A DNA stretch of 16,068 nucleotides, from positions 1 to 16,068 of the forward strand of contig JBOGEB010000089.1 of NCBI GenBank assembly GCA_050743125.1, in the 5' to 3' direction. Source of the DNA: JBOGEB01 sp050743125. Lineage in GTDB: Bacteria; Actinomycetota; Nitriliruptoria; Euzebyales; Egibacteraceae. Made by a program: the position numbers and the translations under genes. This document shows, one piece after another, positions 1-5,691 of the stretch; the stretch's first letter is position 1, and every line of letters starts with the position of its first letter. A model generated the notes under the pieces. The model was not told where the DNA came from, made no database searches, and saw nothing but the letters and a program-made list of their open reading frames with translations.

Positions 1-67
1 CGCATGCGTCGCGGATCCAGCACACAATGCACCCTGCGGTGCGCGCATCGTCTGCGAGACTGCTCGT

Positions 68-1336
68 GTGATTCACGAGACCTCCGAGATCGGCGACGCG
101 CTCGCAGGGCTGGAGCCAGGAATTGCGGCCGACGCCGCGGCGGCGTTGGGCGGGCTCGTCGGCGACGAGGGGCTGCGGTCCGTCACCCAGCGAAGGCTTC
201 AGCAGTTCCTGTGGTACGAGCTGCCGATGAAGTGGTCGCGCGCCGAGCCAGGGCAGCTGGCGGTCGCGCTCAGCCAGCTGTTCGACCTGCTCGGGCGACC
301 TCTCTACGCCGCAATCTGCCGGTCCGCGACCACGGCGAAGGTCCTCGCCGCTTACGACCGCGACCCTGAGGAGGGCTTCCGGGCCTTCCAGGACGCCGAG
401 CGGGGCTCAGGCATCGTGCCGCCCGACCTGGAGGGCCTCGTCTGGGGCTCGGTCATGGGTGTGGAGGAGGCAGCCGCCTACGAGTCATGCGCGAGCGCGC
501 TCGAGTTCGCCATCGCCTCCGGCACCCTGCGCCCGAAGATCCCTGGTTGGCGCCTGCGCCAGCGCGACATCGTCGCCGACCACCTCGTCGCCGAGCGCGA
601 CCATGAGGCCGGGCCAAGCCGCCTTGACGCGATCATGCGTGAGCGCGCCTCGAGGTGGAGCGAGGGCACAGGCGAACTCCGGCGTCGGCTCCTCGAACCG
701 CTCCTCGATCAGCTCCTCGGCGAGGTTCTGACCCCATCCGGGGGAGCCGAGGCGATCGAGCCGCTCCGCTGGCTGCTCCACGAGATCGGCCACGGCCACA
801 CGCTCACGCAGAGCGGGAGGCTGAGCCGCACCCTGGTCGTCCGCGCTGCGCAGCGCTTCGGCTGGCGTCAGGAATCCGAGCCAGGCAGCGCGGTCGAGGT
901 CGTCGAACTCCTCGACCTGTATCGGGTCGCGTGGCGGGTCGGCGCCCTCCGTCGCTCCGCTCACCGGCTGTTCCTGACCCCTGTCGGGCGGCGGTTCATC
1001 GCCCTCCCCGACGCATTGTGGCGCGCTGTGGCTGGCCAGCTCACCATGGGCGGCGACATCGAGGCGGCGGTCACCGAGCTCGCGCTTGCCGTGATCCTCG
1101 ACGCTGGCCACACGGCGCAGGACGACCTCTGCGCCCGTCTCACCGAGATCCTGGCCGACGCCGGGTGGCGCGACGCCGAGGACGGGGGGACGGTGCGCCA
1201 CGCGCTCTTGATGCTTCTCCGCCCCGCGCGCCTGTTCGGCTTCGTGTCCGTGCAGGACGCGCACGTAGCGCTCACTGACCTCGGGCGCGCTGGCGCTCTT
1301 GTCGCCTTGCGGGACCGGGCCACCCGGCCCCTGTAG
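68..1336 (+). CDS. Hypothetical protein, about 422 residues, winged-helix-like segments in the C-terminal half
   Basis: I do not recognise this protein. It starts with GTG at 68 and has no strong Shine-Dalgarno sequence; a weak GAGA lies about 7 nt upstream. Codon third positions are almost all G or C in this frame, which supports real coding. It is soluble-looking, with no signal peptide or membrane segment, and mostly helical and rich in Leu, Arg, Glu and Ala. Two stretches resemble the wing of a winged helix: LFLTPVGRRF near residue 300 and VALTDLGRAG near residue 405. This is a weak hint of DNA binding or of a protein-protein scaffold. The DUF429 gene follows after 15 bp on the same strand, so the two are probably co-transcribed. 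The sequence before 68 is only 67 bp long and shows no clear promoter. Confidence 0.75.
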   Translation: MIHETSEIGDALAGLEPGIAADAAAALGGLVGDEGLRSVTQRRLQQFLWYELPMKWSRAEPGQLAVALSQLFDLLGRPLYAAICRSATTAKVLAAYDRDPEEGFRAFQDAERGSGIVPPDLEGLVWGSVMGVEEAAAYESCASALEFAIASGTLRPKIPGWRLRQRDIVADHLVAERDHEAGPSRLDAIMRERASRWSEGTGELRRRLLEPLLDQLLGEVLTPSGGAEAIEPLRWLLHEIGHGHTLTQSGRLSRTLVVRAAQRFGWRQESEPGSAVEVVELLDLYRVAWRVGALRRSAHRLFLTPVGRRFIALPDALWRAVAGQLTMGGDIEAAVTELALAVILDAGHTAQDDLCARLTEILADAGWRDAEDGGTVRHALLMLLRPARLFGFVSVQDAHVALTDLGRAGALVALRDRATRPL

Positions 1337-1351
1337 CCAGATGAGGCTCCA

Positions 1352-2020
1352 ATGACCGAGGTCGTCGGTGTCGATGGCTACCCGGGCGGCTGGGTCACGG
1401 TCGCGCTCGAGGACGGGCGGTTCGCAAGCGCGGGAGCCTTCGCGACGTTCCAGGAGGTGCTGACCGCTCACCCCGACGCGCAAGCCATCGGCATCGACAT
1501 GCCGATTGGCCTGCCCACGGCGCCCGAACGCCGCCGCGCGGACCTGGAGGCGAAAGCGTTCGTTGGCCCCCGGCACCGCAGCGTCTTCACGACCTGTCCA
1601 CTTGTGGTACTCGAAGCTCCGACCTACCAGGCGGCCCTGACGCGCTGCAAGGAGATGACTGGCCGGGGACTCTCAGCGCAGGCATACGGGCTGGCGCGCA
1701 AGATCCTGGAGCTCGACCGCATCGCTGACGGACGCGTGTGGGAGGTCCACCCGGAGGTCTCGTTCTGCGCGCTTGCAGGTCGGCCGCTGGCAACGGGGAA
1801 GGAGACCTACAACGGCCTCATGGCACGCCTCGGCCTGCTCCGGTCGGCAGGGATCCGCCTCCCCTCGGACCTCGCCCGGACAGGCCGGGCACGGGCGGAC
1901 GACGTCCTCGACGCGGCAGTGGCCGCGTGGACCGCGCAGCGGATCGCCGACGGCACCGCCAAGAGCCTGCCCCATCCTCCAGAGCGCATCGGAGACCGGC
2001 AGGTGGCGATCTGGTACTGA
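1352..2020 (+). CDS. DUF429 domain protein (predicted RNase H-like nuclease)
   Basis: The 222-residue protein fits the DUF429 family along its whole length. GVDGYPGGW near residues 6-14 and IGIDMPIGLP near 46-55 each carry an acidic residue expected in an RNase H-like fold. FVGPRHRSVF follows near 70-79, EVHPEVSFCAL near 132-142, and ADDVLDAAVAAW near 184-195 carries a further Asp pair. Family members are predicted nucleases but the biological role is not established. ATG 1352 is preceded by GAGG with a 5-nt gap, a reasonable ribosome site. It lies 15 bp after the unrecognised upstream gene and probably shares its transcript. Downstream is a gene-free convergent gap holding inverted repeats. 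Confidence in the family is high, in the function low. Confidence 0.88.
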   Translation: MTEVVGVDGYPGGWVTVALEDGRFASAGAFATFQEVLTAHPDAQAIGIDMPIGLPTAPERRRADLEAKAFVGPRHRSVFTTCPLVVLEAPTYQAALTRCKEMTGRGLSAQAYGLARKILELDRIADGRVWEVHPEVSFCALAGRPLATGKETYNGLMARLGLLRSAGIRLPSDLARTGRARADDVLDAAVAAWTAQRIADGTAKSLPHPPERIGDRQVAIWY

Positions 2021-2022
2021 GT

Positions 2023-2040
2023 ACGTGTTTGAGAATCGCG
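2023..2040 (+). repeat. Left arm of long-range inverted repeat
   Basis: The arm reads ACGTGTTTGAGAATCGCG. Its reverse complement with one inserted T lies at 2259-2277, so the two arms enclose about 218 bp. The core ACGTGTTTGA also occurs, on the minus strand, in the gap between fpg and the carboxylate-amine ligase gene (15080-15089). Confidence 0.7.
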
Positions 2041-2064
2041 GCCTTGCTGCCGGCAGGTGGGTGA

Positions 2065-2088
2065 CTTTCCTCCGGATCCGAAGGAAAG
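2065..2088. repeat. Imperfect 24-nt palindrome
   Basis: CTTTCCT is followed by a CCGGATCCG-like centre and then AGGAAAG. The two halves are complementary except for one mismatched pair. It lies 25 bp inside the left arm of the long inverted repeat. It could form a hairpin in RNA from either strand or be a protein binding site. There is no U-tract, so an ordinary intrinsic terminator is not indicated. Confidence 0.6.
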
Positions 2089-2258
2089 CTGCGACCGGCG
2101 CGGCGGGGTGGGCACGCAGCGGCGCCGACGCCCGCGCCAGTCCGCGTGGCGCTCGCAGACCGCAGGTCAGGCCGCGCAAGCGGGTGCCGGACGCGGCCTC
2201 GCGCGGCTGCGAAGGAAAGCCGCACGGCAGCGCGCTCCAGCCGCACCCCGCGCCATTA

Positions 2259-2277
2259 CGCGAATTCTCAAACACGT
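2259..2277 (-). repeat. Right arm of long-range inverted repeat
   Basis: The arm reads CGCGAATTCTCAAACACGT. Its reverse complement matches 2023-2040 with a single inserted base. It lies about 50 bp before the stop codon of the convergent adenosyltransferase gene. Confidence 0.7.
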
Positions 2278-2326
2278 TCTGAGTCGCAAAATGTGGCCTC
2301 ACACGCGAGACGGCGCGGTCGGTCTG

Positions 2327-2884
2327 TCACGCTGTTTGGGATCCCCGGGTGGGGGTGTACGCGCCGCCTTCGACGGAGCGGGCGAGCACGAACAGGTAGT
2401 CGGACAGCCGGTTCAGGTAGCGCAGGGGCGTCTGGTCCGGCAGGAGGCCGGCGCGGCGCATCCGCACCGCCTCGCGCTCCGCCCTCCGGACGATTGTGCG
2501 CGCGAGGTCGATCGCGGCGCCCGCCGTCGACTGGCCGGGCACGACGAACTCTCGCGGCAGCGGGAAGCGCTCGGTGAGCGCGTCGATCCGCGCCTCGAGG
2601 CGGTCGACCATCGCTGGGGTGGCTTTCGAGACCTCGTCGGTCAGTCGTTCCCAGTGCTCGGTGTGGGTGGCGAGCTGGGCGCCGAGCACGAACAGCTCGC
2701 GTTGCACGGCGAGGACCGCGTCGTGCCACTCCCCCTCGCCAAGCGCCGCCCGGGCCAGCCCGAGCGCCGACACCGCCTCGTCCGTCGTGCCGTACGCCCG
2801 CGTGCGTAGGTCGTCCTTGTCGACCCGGCCGCCGTACAGCAGGCCGGTCGTGCCGTCGTCGCCGCGCCTCGTGTAGACCTTCAC
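2327..2884 (-). CDS. PduO-type ATP:cob(I)alamin adenosyltransferase
   Basis: This cytoplasmic enzyme transfers the adenosyl group of ATP to cob(I)alamin, giving adenosylcobalamin. The 185-residue protein has the PduO-family landmarks in order: the ATP-binding N-terminus YTRRGDDGTTGLLYGG, then RTRAYGTTDEAVSALGLAR, FVVPGQSTAGAAIDLART, RRAEREAVRM and YLNRLSDYLFVLAR near the end. The length is normal for the family. The start is GTG at 2884, placed by the conserved MKVYTRRGD beginning; only a weak GGGTG precedes it. It is divergent from the pabB-like gene, with as little as 12 bp between them by the earliest start. No cobalamin riboswitch is visible and no corrinoid biosynthesis gene is adjacent, so it probably serves a B12-dependent enzyme encoded elsewhere. 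Confidence 0.93.
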   Translation of the reverse strand: MKVYTRRGDDGTTGLLYGGRVDKDDLRTRAYGTTDEAVSALGLARAALGEGEWHDAVLAVQRELFVLGAQLATHTEHWERLTDEVSKATPAMVDRLEARIDALTERFPLPREFVVPGQSTAGAAIDLARTIVRRAEREAVRMRRAGLLPDQTPLRYLNRLSDYLFVLARSVEGGAYTPTRGSQTA

Positions 2885-2910
2885 CCGGGTGAGTCTATGA
2901 GGCGATCGTT

Positions 2911-2955
2911 TTCGTGGACACTTTGGCCCAGGGGGTGGAGCAAAGTGTCCACGAA
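2911..2955. promoter_or_regulatory. Perfect 15-bp inverted repeat over the pabB start region
   Basis: Arms at 2911-2925 (TTCGTGGACACTTTG) and 2941-2955 (CAAAGTGTCCACGAA) are exact reverse complements, separated by a 15-nt spacer rich in G. The loop contains GGTGGAG, a good Shine-Dalgarno sequence, 4 nt before the GTG at 2945, and that GTG lies inside the right arm. In mRNA the stem would therefore bury the start codon and present the ribosome site in the loop. In DNA it could be an operator between the two divergent genes. There is no U-tract, so a terminator is less likely. Confidence 0.8.
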
Positions 2956-4309
2956 GCGGGGTGCTGGTCCGCTCCTGCCAGCGGCTGAGCTCGTCCGTGG
3001 TCCGGTCGACCCGCTCGCGCTCGCGGGGCTTCCGGGTCTGCGCGCGCCGGCCGTGGTCACGGTCCGGGGATGGACCGTCGTGGTCGCGGACCCAGTGACG
3101 GTGGTGGACAGCCTCCAGTCACTCGATGAGCTGGGTGCTCGCTGTGGGTGGCGGGAGCCCGCCCAGGCCGGTTTGCCGCCGTTCACCGGTGGCGCGGTCG
3201 GCTACCTGTCCGACGACCTCTCGCCCGCCTGGCTCGCGTTGCCACCGGACACCCGGCCGGCGACGGCCCAGATGCCGCCGTTGTGGCTCGGCTGGTACGA
3301 CGGCGCGGTCTGCATCGCGCCGTGCGGCGAGGAGGTCTGGCTCGTGGCCCGGGATGTTCCCGGCTCGAGCCGGTCGACCCCAGGCGCGCGGCTCCGCCGG
3401 CTCCGCGGCCTCGTCGAGGCCGCCCGCGCGGCTGGGGCGGCTCCGATCGTGCGCCCACCCGAGCGGCCTCGGCCGGTGCGGGTCCGGCCGAGCCTCGACC
3501 GTGCCGCGCACACCCGCGGTGTCCGTCAGACCCTCGAGTGGATCGCGGCCGGCGACCTCTACCAGCTCAACCTCACGTTGCAGCTGGCCGTCGGCTGGCG
3601 TGCGGGCGGGGTGTCGCTCGCACGCCAGCTGTGGGCGGCGAGCCCGGGCGCGGCCCACGGGGCCTGGCTGGCTCCTGGGGGGTCGGGAGGCGTCGAGATC
3701 GTTTCCGTCTCCCCCGAGACGTTCCTCCGCGGCGACGGCGACCAGGTCACCGTCCGCCCGATCAAGGGCACACGGCCCCGAGGCCACGGCCGCGACGACG
3801 ATGCCCACGCCGCTGCGCTGACCACGAGCGGCAAGGACGCCGCCGAGCACGTCATGATCGTGGACCTCGAGCGCAACGACCTCGGCCGCGTGTGCGTGCC
3901 CGGCAGCGTCACAGTGCCCGAGCTCATGGCGCTGGAGGCGCACCCGACGGTCTGGCACCTCACCTCGACCGTCACTGGGCGGCTGCGCGACGACGTCGGG
4001 CTCGCCGAGCTGTTCGCCGCCACGTTCCCCTCCGGCTCGGTGACCGGCGCCCCCAAGCGCATGGCCGTCGCTCGGGCCGCCCTGCTCGAGCCGGTTCGCC
4101 GCGGCGTCTACTGCGGCGCGATCGGCGTGGTGAGCCGTGGCCTGCTCGATTTCTCCGTCGCCATCCGGACCGCCGTACTCACCGGCGGCCTCGCCAGCTA
4201 CGGCACCGGGGGCGGCATCGTCGCCGAGTCCGATCCGGACATGGAGTGGGACGAGGCCATGGACAAGGCCGCCGCCTTCTTCCACGCGACGAACACCCTG
4301 CCGCCCTAA
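2945..4309 (+). CDS. pabB: Aminodeoxychorismate synthase component I-like enzyme (chorismate-binding family)
   Basis: The product belongs to the TrpE/PabB/MenF chorismate-binding family. It most likely makes 4-amino-4-deoxychorismate for p-aminobenzoate and folate synthesis, together with a glutamine amidotransferase not encoded here. The C-terminal catalytic domain shows GDLYQLNLTLQL, then PIKGTRPRG, EHVMIVDLERNDLGRV, FPSGSVTGAPKRMA and YGTGGGIVAESDPDMEWDE. The Lys in PIKGT is typical of PabB, where anthranilate synthases usually have Ala. An ATG at 2897 is also possible, but it would translate through the left arm of the inverted repeat. GTG 2945 has GGTGGAG 4 nt before it and gives 454 residues, so I prefer it. 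The 3' end lies 3 bp from the convergent vapC stop. TrpE or a salicylate or isochorismate synthase is a less likely alternative. Confidence 0.88.
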   Translation: MSTKRGAGPLLPAAELVRGPVDPLALAGLPGLRAPAVVTVRGWTVVVADPVTVVDSLQSLDELGARCGWREPAQAGLPPFTGGAVGYLSDDLSPAWLALPPDTRPATAQMPPLWLGWYDGAVCIAPCGEEVWLVARDVPGSSRSTPGARLRRLRGLVEAARAAGAAPIVRPPERPRPVRVRPSLDRAAHTRGVRQTLEWIAAGDLYQLNLTLQLAVGWRAGGVSLARQLWAASPGAAHGAWLAPGGSGGVEIVSVSPETFLRGDGDQVTVRPIKGTRPRGHGRDDDAHAAALTTSGKDAAEHVMIVDLERNDLGRVCVPGSVTVPELMALEAHPTVWHLTSTVTGRLRDDVGLAELFAATFPSGSVTGAPKRMAVARAALLEPVRRGVYCGAIGVVSRGLLDFSVAIRTAVLTGGLASYGTGGGIVAESDPDMEWDEAMDKAAAFFHATNTLPP

Positions 4310-4312
4310 GGG

Positions 4313-4708
4313 CTACGGCACGAGCGTGAACCCGTGAGCCGGGAAGTCGCCGTCGAAGGCGAACGCGTTGCGGATCTTGTGCTCGCGCATCACTGCAAAG
4401 CTCACGAGGTCGACCAGGGACAAGCCACGCGGCGAGTCAAGGAGCGCGGCGAGGGCACGCTCGTGGACGTGCTCGGTGACCCACACGATCGCTACTGAGG
4501 CGAGCACCTTCTCGTGCAGGTCCCGCACGGCCTCCATGCCGAGCCTGCGCTGCACGAGCGCAGTCGCCTCGAGGACGACGTAGTTGTGCGTGACGAGCCC
4601 CCCGCCGTGGTCGTCGACCTCGCGCCAGACATCGACGGCACGGTCATGGTCCTGGTCGCCGGAGTCGAGGAACGGCAGCATCGCTGACGTGTCGAAGAGC
4701 GCGATCAT
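4313..4708 (-). CDS. vapC: VapC-family PIN-domain toxin ribonuclease
   Basis: The 131-residue protein has the PIN-domain layout of metal-dependent ribonucleases that act as toxins by cleaving RNA. The acidic residues are Asp6 (ALFDTSAML), Glu47 (VVLEATALVQ), Asp100 (SLVDLVSFAVM) and Asp119/Asp121 (FAFDGDF). All the expected catalytic positions are present, so the enzyme should be active. ATG 4708 overlaps the antitoxin stop as TGATG, indicating translational coupling. GTG 4711 or TTG 4720 are possible upstream starts. The antitoxin gene lies directly upstream in the same direction. The stop is 3 bp from the convergent pabB stop. Confidence 0.92.
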   Translation of the reverse strand: MIALFDTSAMLPFLDSGDQDHDRAVDVWREVDDHGGGLVTHNYVVLEATALVQRRLGMEAVRDLHEKVLASVAIVWVTEHVHERALAALLDSPRGLSLVDLVSFAVMREHKIRNAFAFDGDFPAHGFTLVP

Positions 4709-4953
4709 CACTGGCCCCAAATCTCGGCCAGGTAGTCGTCGTGCCGGCGGCCCACGTCGGTCGCGCCCTCGATGTCACGGTACTTGCCTGCGACGGACAG
4801 CGCCCGCTGCATCAGGCGCCGCCGGTCGTCACGGTCAATAAGCTCATCTACGGCGCCTCGCACGACGGCCGCGATGGACACGCCTCGGTCTGCGGCCACA
4901 CGGCGGAGCGCTTCCATCTGCTCTTCGGTGAGCGAGATCTGCGTACGAATCAT
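4708..4953 (-). CDS. vapB: VapB-type ribbon-helix-helix antitoxin
   Basis: The 81-residue protein begins MIRTQISLTEEQMEALRRVA, the beta strand and first helix of a ribbon-helix-helix (CopG/Arc-like) DNA-binding domain. GVSIAAVVRGAVDELI forms the second helix. The C-terminal part (about residues 50-81, ending HDDYLAEIWGQ) is the type that wraps around a PIN toxin. By family precedent it neutralises VapC and represses its own promoter, alone and with the toxin. ATG 4953 is clear. There is no evident Shine-Dalgarno sequence, and the AT-rich TGATATCA lies 7 nt upstream of the start, so the transcript may be leaderless or nearly so. The pair follows npdG after a 42-bp gap. Confidence 0.9.
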   Translation of the reverse strand: MIRTQISLTEEQMEALRRVAADRGVSIAAVVRGAVDELIDRDDRRRLMQRALSVAGKYRDIEGATDVGRRHDDYLAEIWGQ

Positions 4954-4960
4954 GAGTTGA

Positions 4961-4968
4961 TGATATCA
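4961..4968 (-). promoter_or_regulatory. Candidate vapBC operator / -10 region
   Basis: TGATATCA is a perfect 8-bp palindrome in a locally AT-rich patch just before the vapB start. On the minus strand TTACAT lies about 16 nt further upstream and could serve as a -35-like element. A short palindrome overlapping the -10 is the usual place for autoregulation by a ribbon-helix-helix antitoxin. This is inferred from position and symmetry only. Confidence 0.4.
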
Positions 4969-4995
4969 GCTACGACCGTGATGATGTAAGACGCG

Positions 4996-5691
4996 CTACG
5001 CGGGAGGGGGGCCTGACTCCCCGCGGGTGAGGCCGTCGATGCGCAGGCCGGATTGGAGCTTGTAGCGGCCGTTGATCGAGATCAGGACCGGGGTCATGTG
5101 CTCGACCGGTCCGGACAGCCGCAGCGGGCCGCAGTCCACGCCCCACATGCCCGGGATCTCGGCGGCCAGGTGGGCGACCACGTGCTTGGCGTCCTCGTCG
5201 TCACCGCAGATCAGCACATCGACGGTGACCGGCTCGTCGATGCGCAGCAGCCGGCGTGTGGACACGTGGTGGAATGCGCTCACGATCCGGGCTCGGGGGA
5301 GCAACTGCGCGCACTCCTGCGCTGCGGACCCGGCGGGGACGTGTCCCGGCAGCGGCCCTCGCTCGTCGCGGTCGATGGCATTCACGCAGCTCACGACGAT
5401 CTTCTCGCCGATCGCGTCGGCAAGGTCCGCGAGCGCCGTCCGTTGCGCCGCGTAGGGCAGTGTGACGAACAGGACCTCGGCCTGGACGCAGGCATCGACG
5501 TTCGTCACCCCGCGCATGTCCAGCCCATCGACGTCGAGAGAGCTCACGACGTCCTTGGCCTTGTCCGCGTTGCGCGATCCGATCAGCACCGGATGGCCAG
5601 CGCGGGCGAAGCGGAGCGCGAGACCTTGGCCCTGAGGGCCGGTGCCGCCAACGAAACCGAGCACCTGCCTGCGACGATCGCTCTGCGTCAC
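4996..5691 (-). CDS. npdG: NADPH:F420 oxidoreductase
   Basis: This cytoplasmic enzyme moves hydride between NADPH and the deazaflavin coenzyme F420. The N-terminal Rossmann motif GFVGGTGPQGQGLALRFARA (about residues 12-31) is followed by VLIGSRNADKA, the NADP-binding strand with its Ser-Arg pair. Then come VLFVTLPYAAQ, KIVVSCVNAI, ARIVSAFHHVS and DVLICGDDEDAK, all as in the family. The length of 231 residues is normal. GTG 5691 overlaps the ftsH stop as GTGA, so it is translated by coupling from the ftsH message. Its presence implies that the organism makes F420. No other F420 gene is visible, and the pairing with ftsH is not one I know. Confidence 0.9.
   Translation of the reverse strand: MTQSDRRRQVLGFVGGTGPQGQGLALRFARAGHPVLIGSRNADKAKDVVSSLDVDGLDMRGVTNVDACVQAEVLFVTLPYAAQRTALADLADAIGEKIVVSCVNAIDRDERGPLPGHVPAGSAAQECAQLLPRARIVSAFHHVSTRRLLRIDEPVTVDVLICGDDEDAKHVVAHLAAEIPGMWGVDCGPLRLSGPVEHMTPVLISINGRYKLQSGLRIDGLTRGESGPPPA

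Larger units (their letters stand above)
2021..2326. other. Gene-free convergent gap, candidate small repeat element
   Basis: This 306-bp gap lies between the stop of the DUF429 gene and the stop of the cobalamin adenosyltransferase gene, which point towards each other. It is bounded by a near-perfect inverted repeat (2023-2040 and 2259-2277). It also contains an imperfect 24-nt palindrome (2065-2088) and two copies of CGAAGGAAAGC (2079-2089 and 2210-2220). The sequence after each of those copies is also alike for about a further dozen bases. Reading frames across it are open by chance and Arg-rich, as expected of non-coding GC-rich DNA. No tRNA or other known RNA is recognisable. The layout resembles a non-autonomous, MITE-like or extragenic repeat element of about 255 bp. 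Confidence 0.5.

Noticed and set aside
485..1576. Open frame of 363 codons on the minus strand across the first two genes
   Set aside because: It spans two plus-strand genes and their junction. Codon bias and the DUF429 match favour the plus strand.
3119..4285. Open frame of 388 codons antisense to pabB
   Set aside because: It is a shadow of the clear chorismate-binding gene.
2945..4309. Annotation as anthranilate synthase component I (trpE)
   Set aside because: The PIKGT motif with Lys favours PabB, and no trp genes are adjacent. A tree would be needed to exclude TrpE fully.
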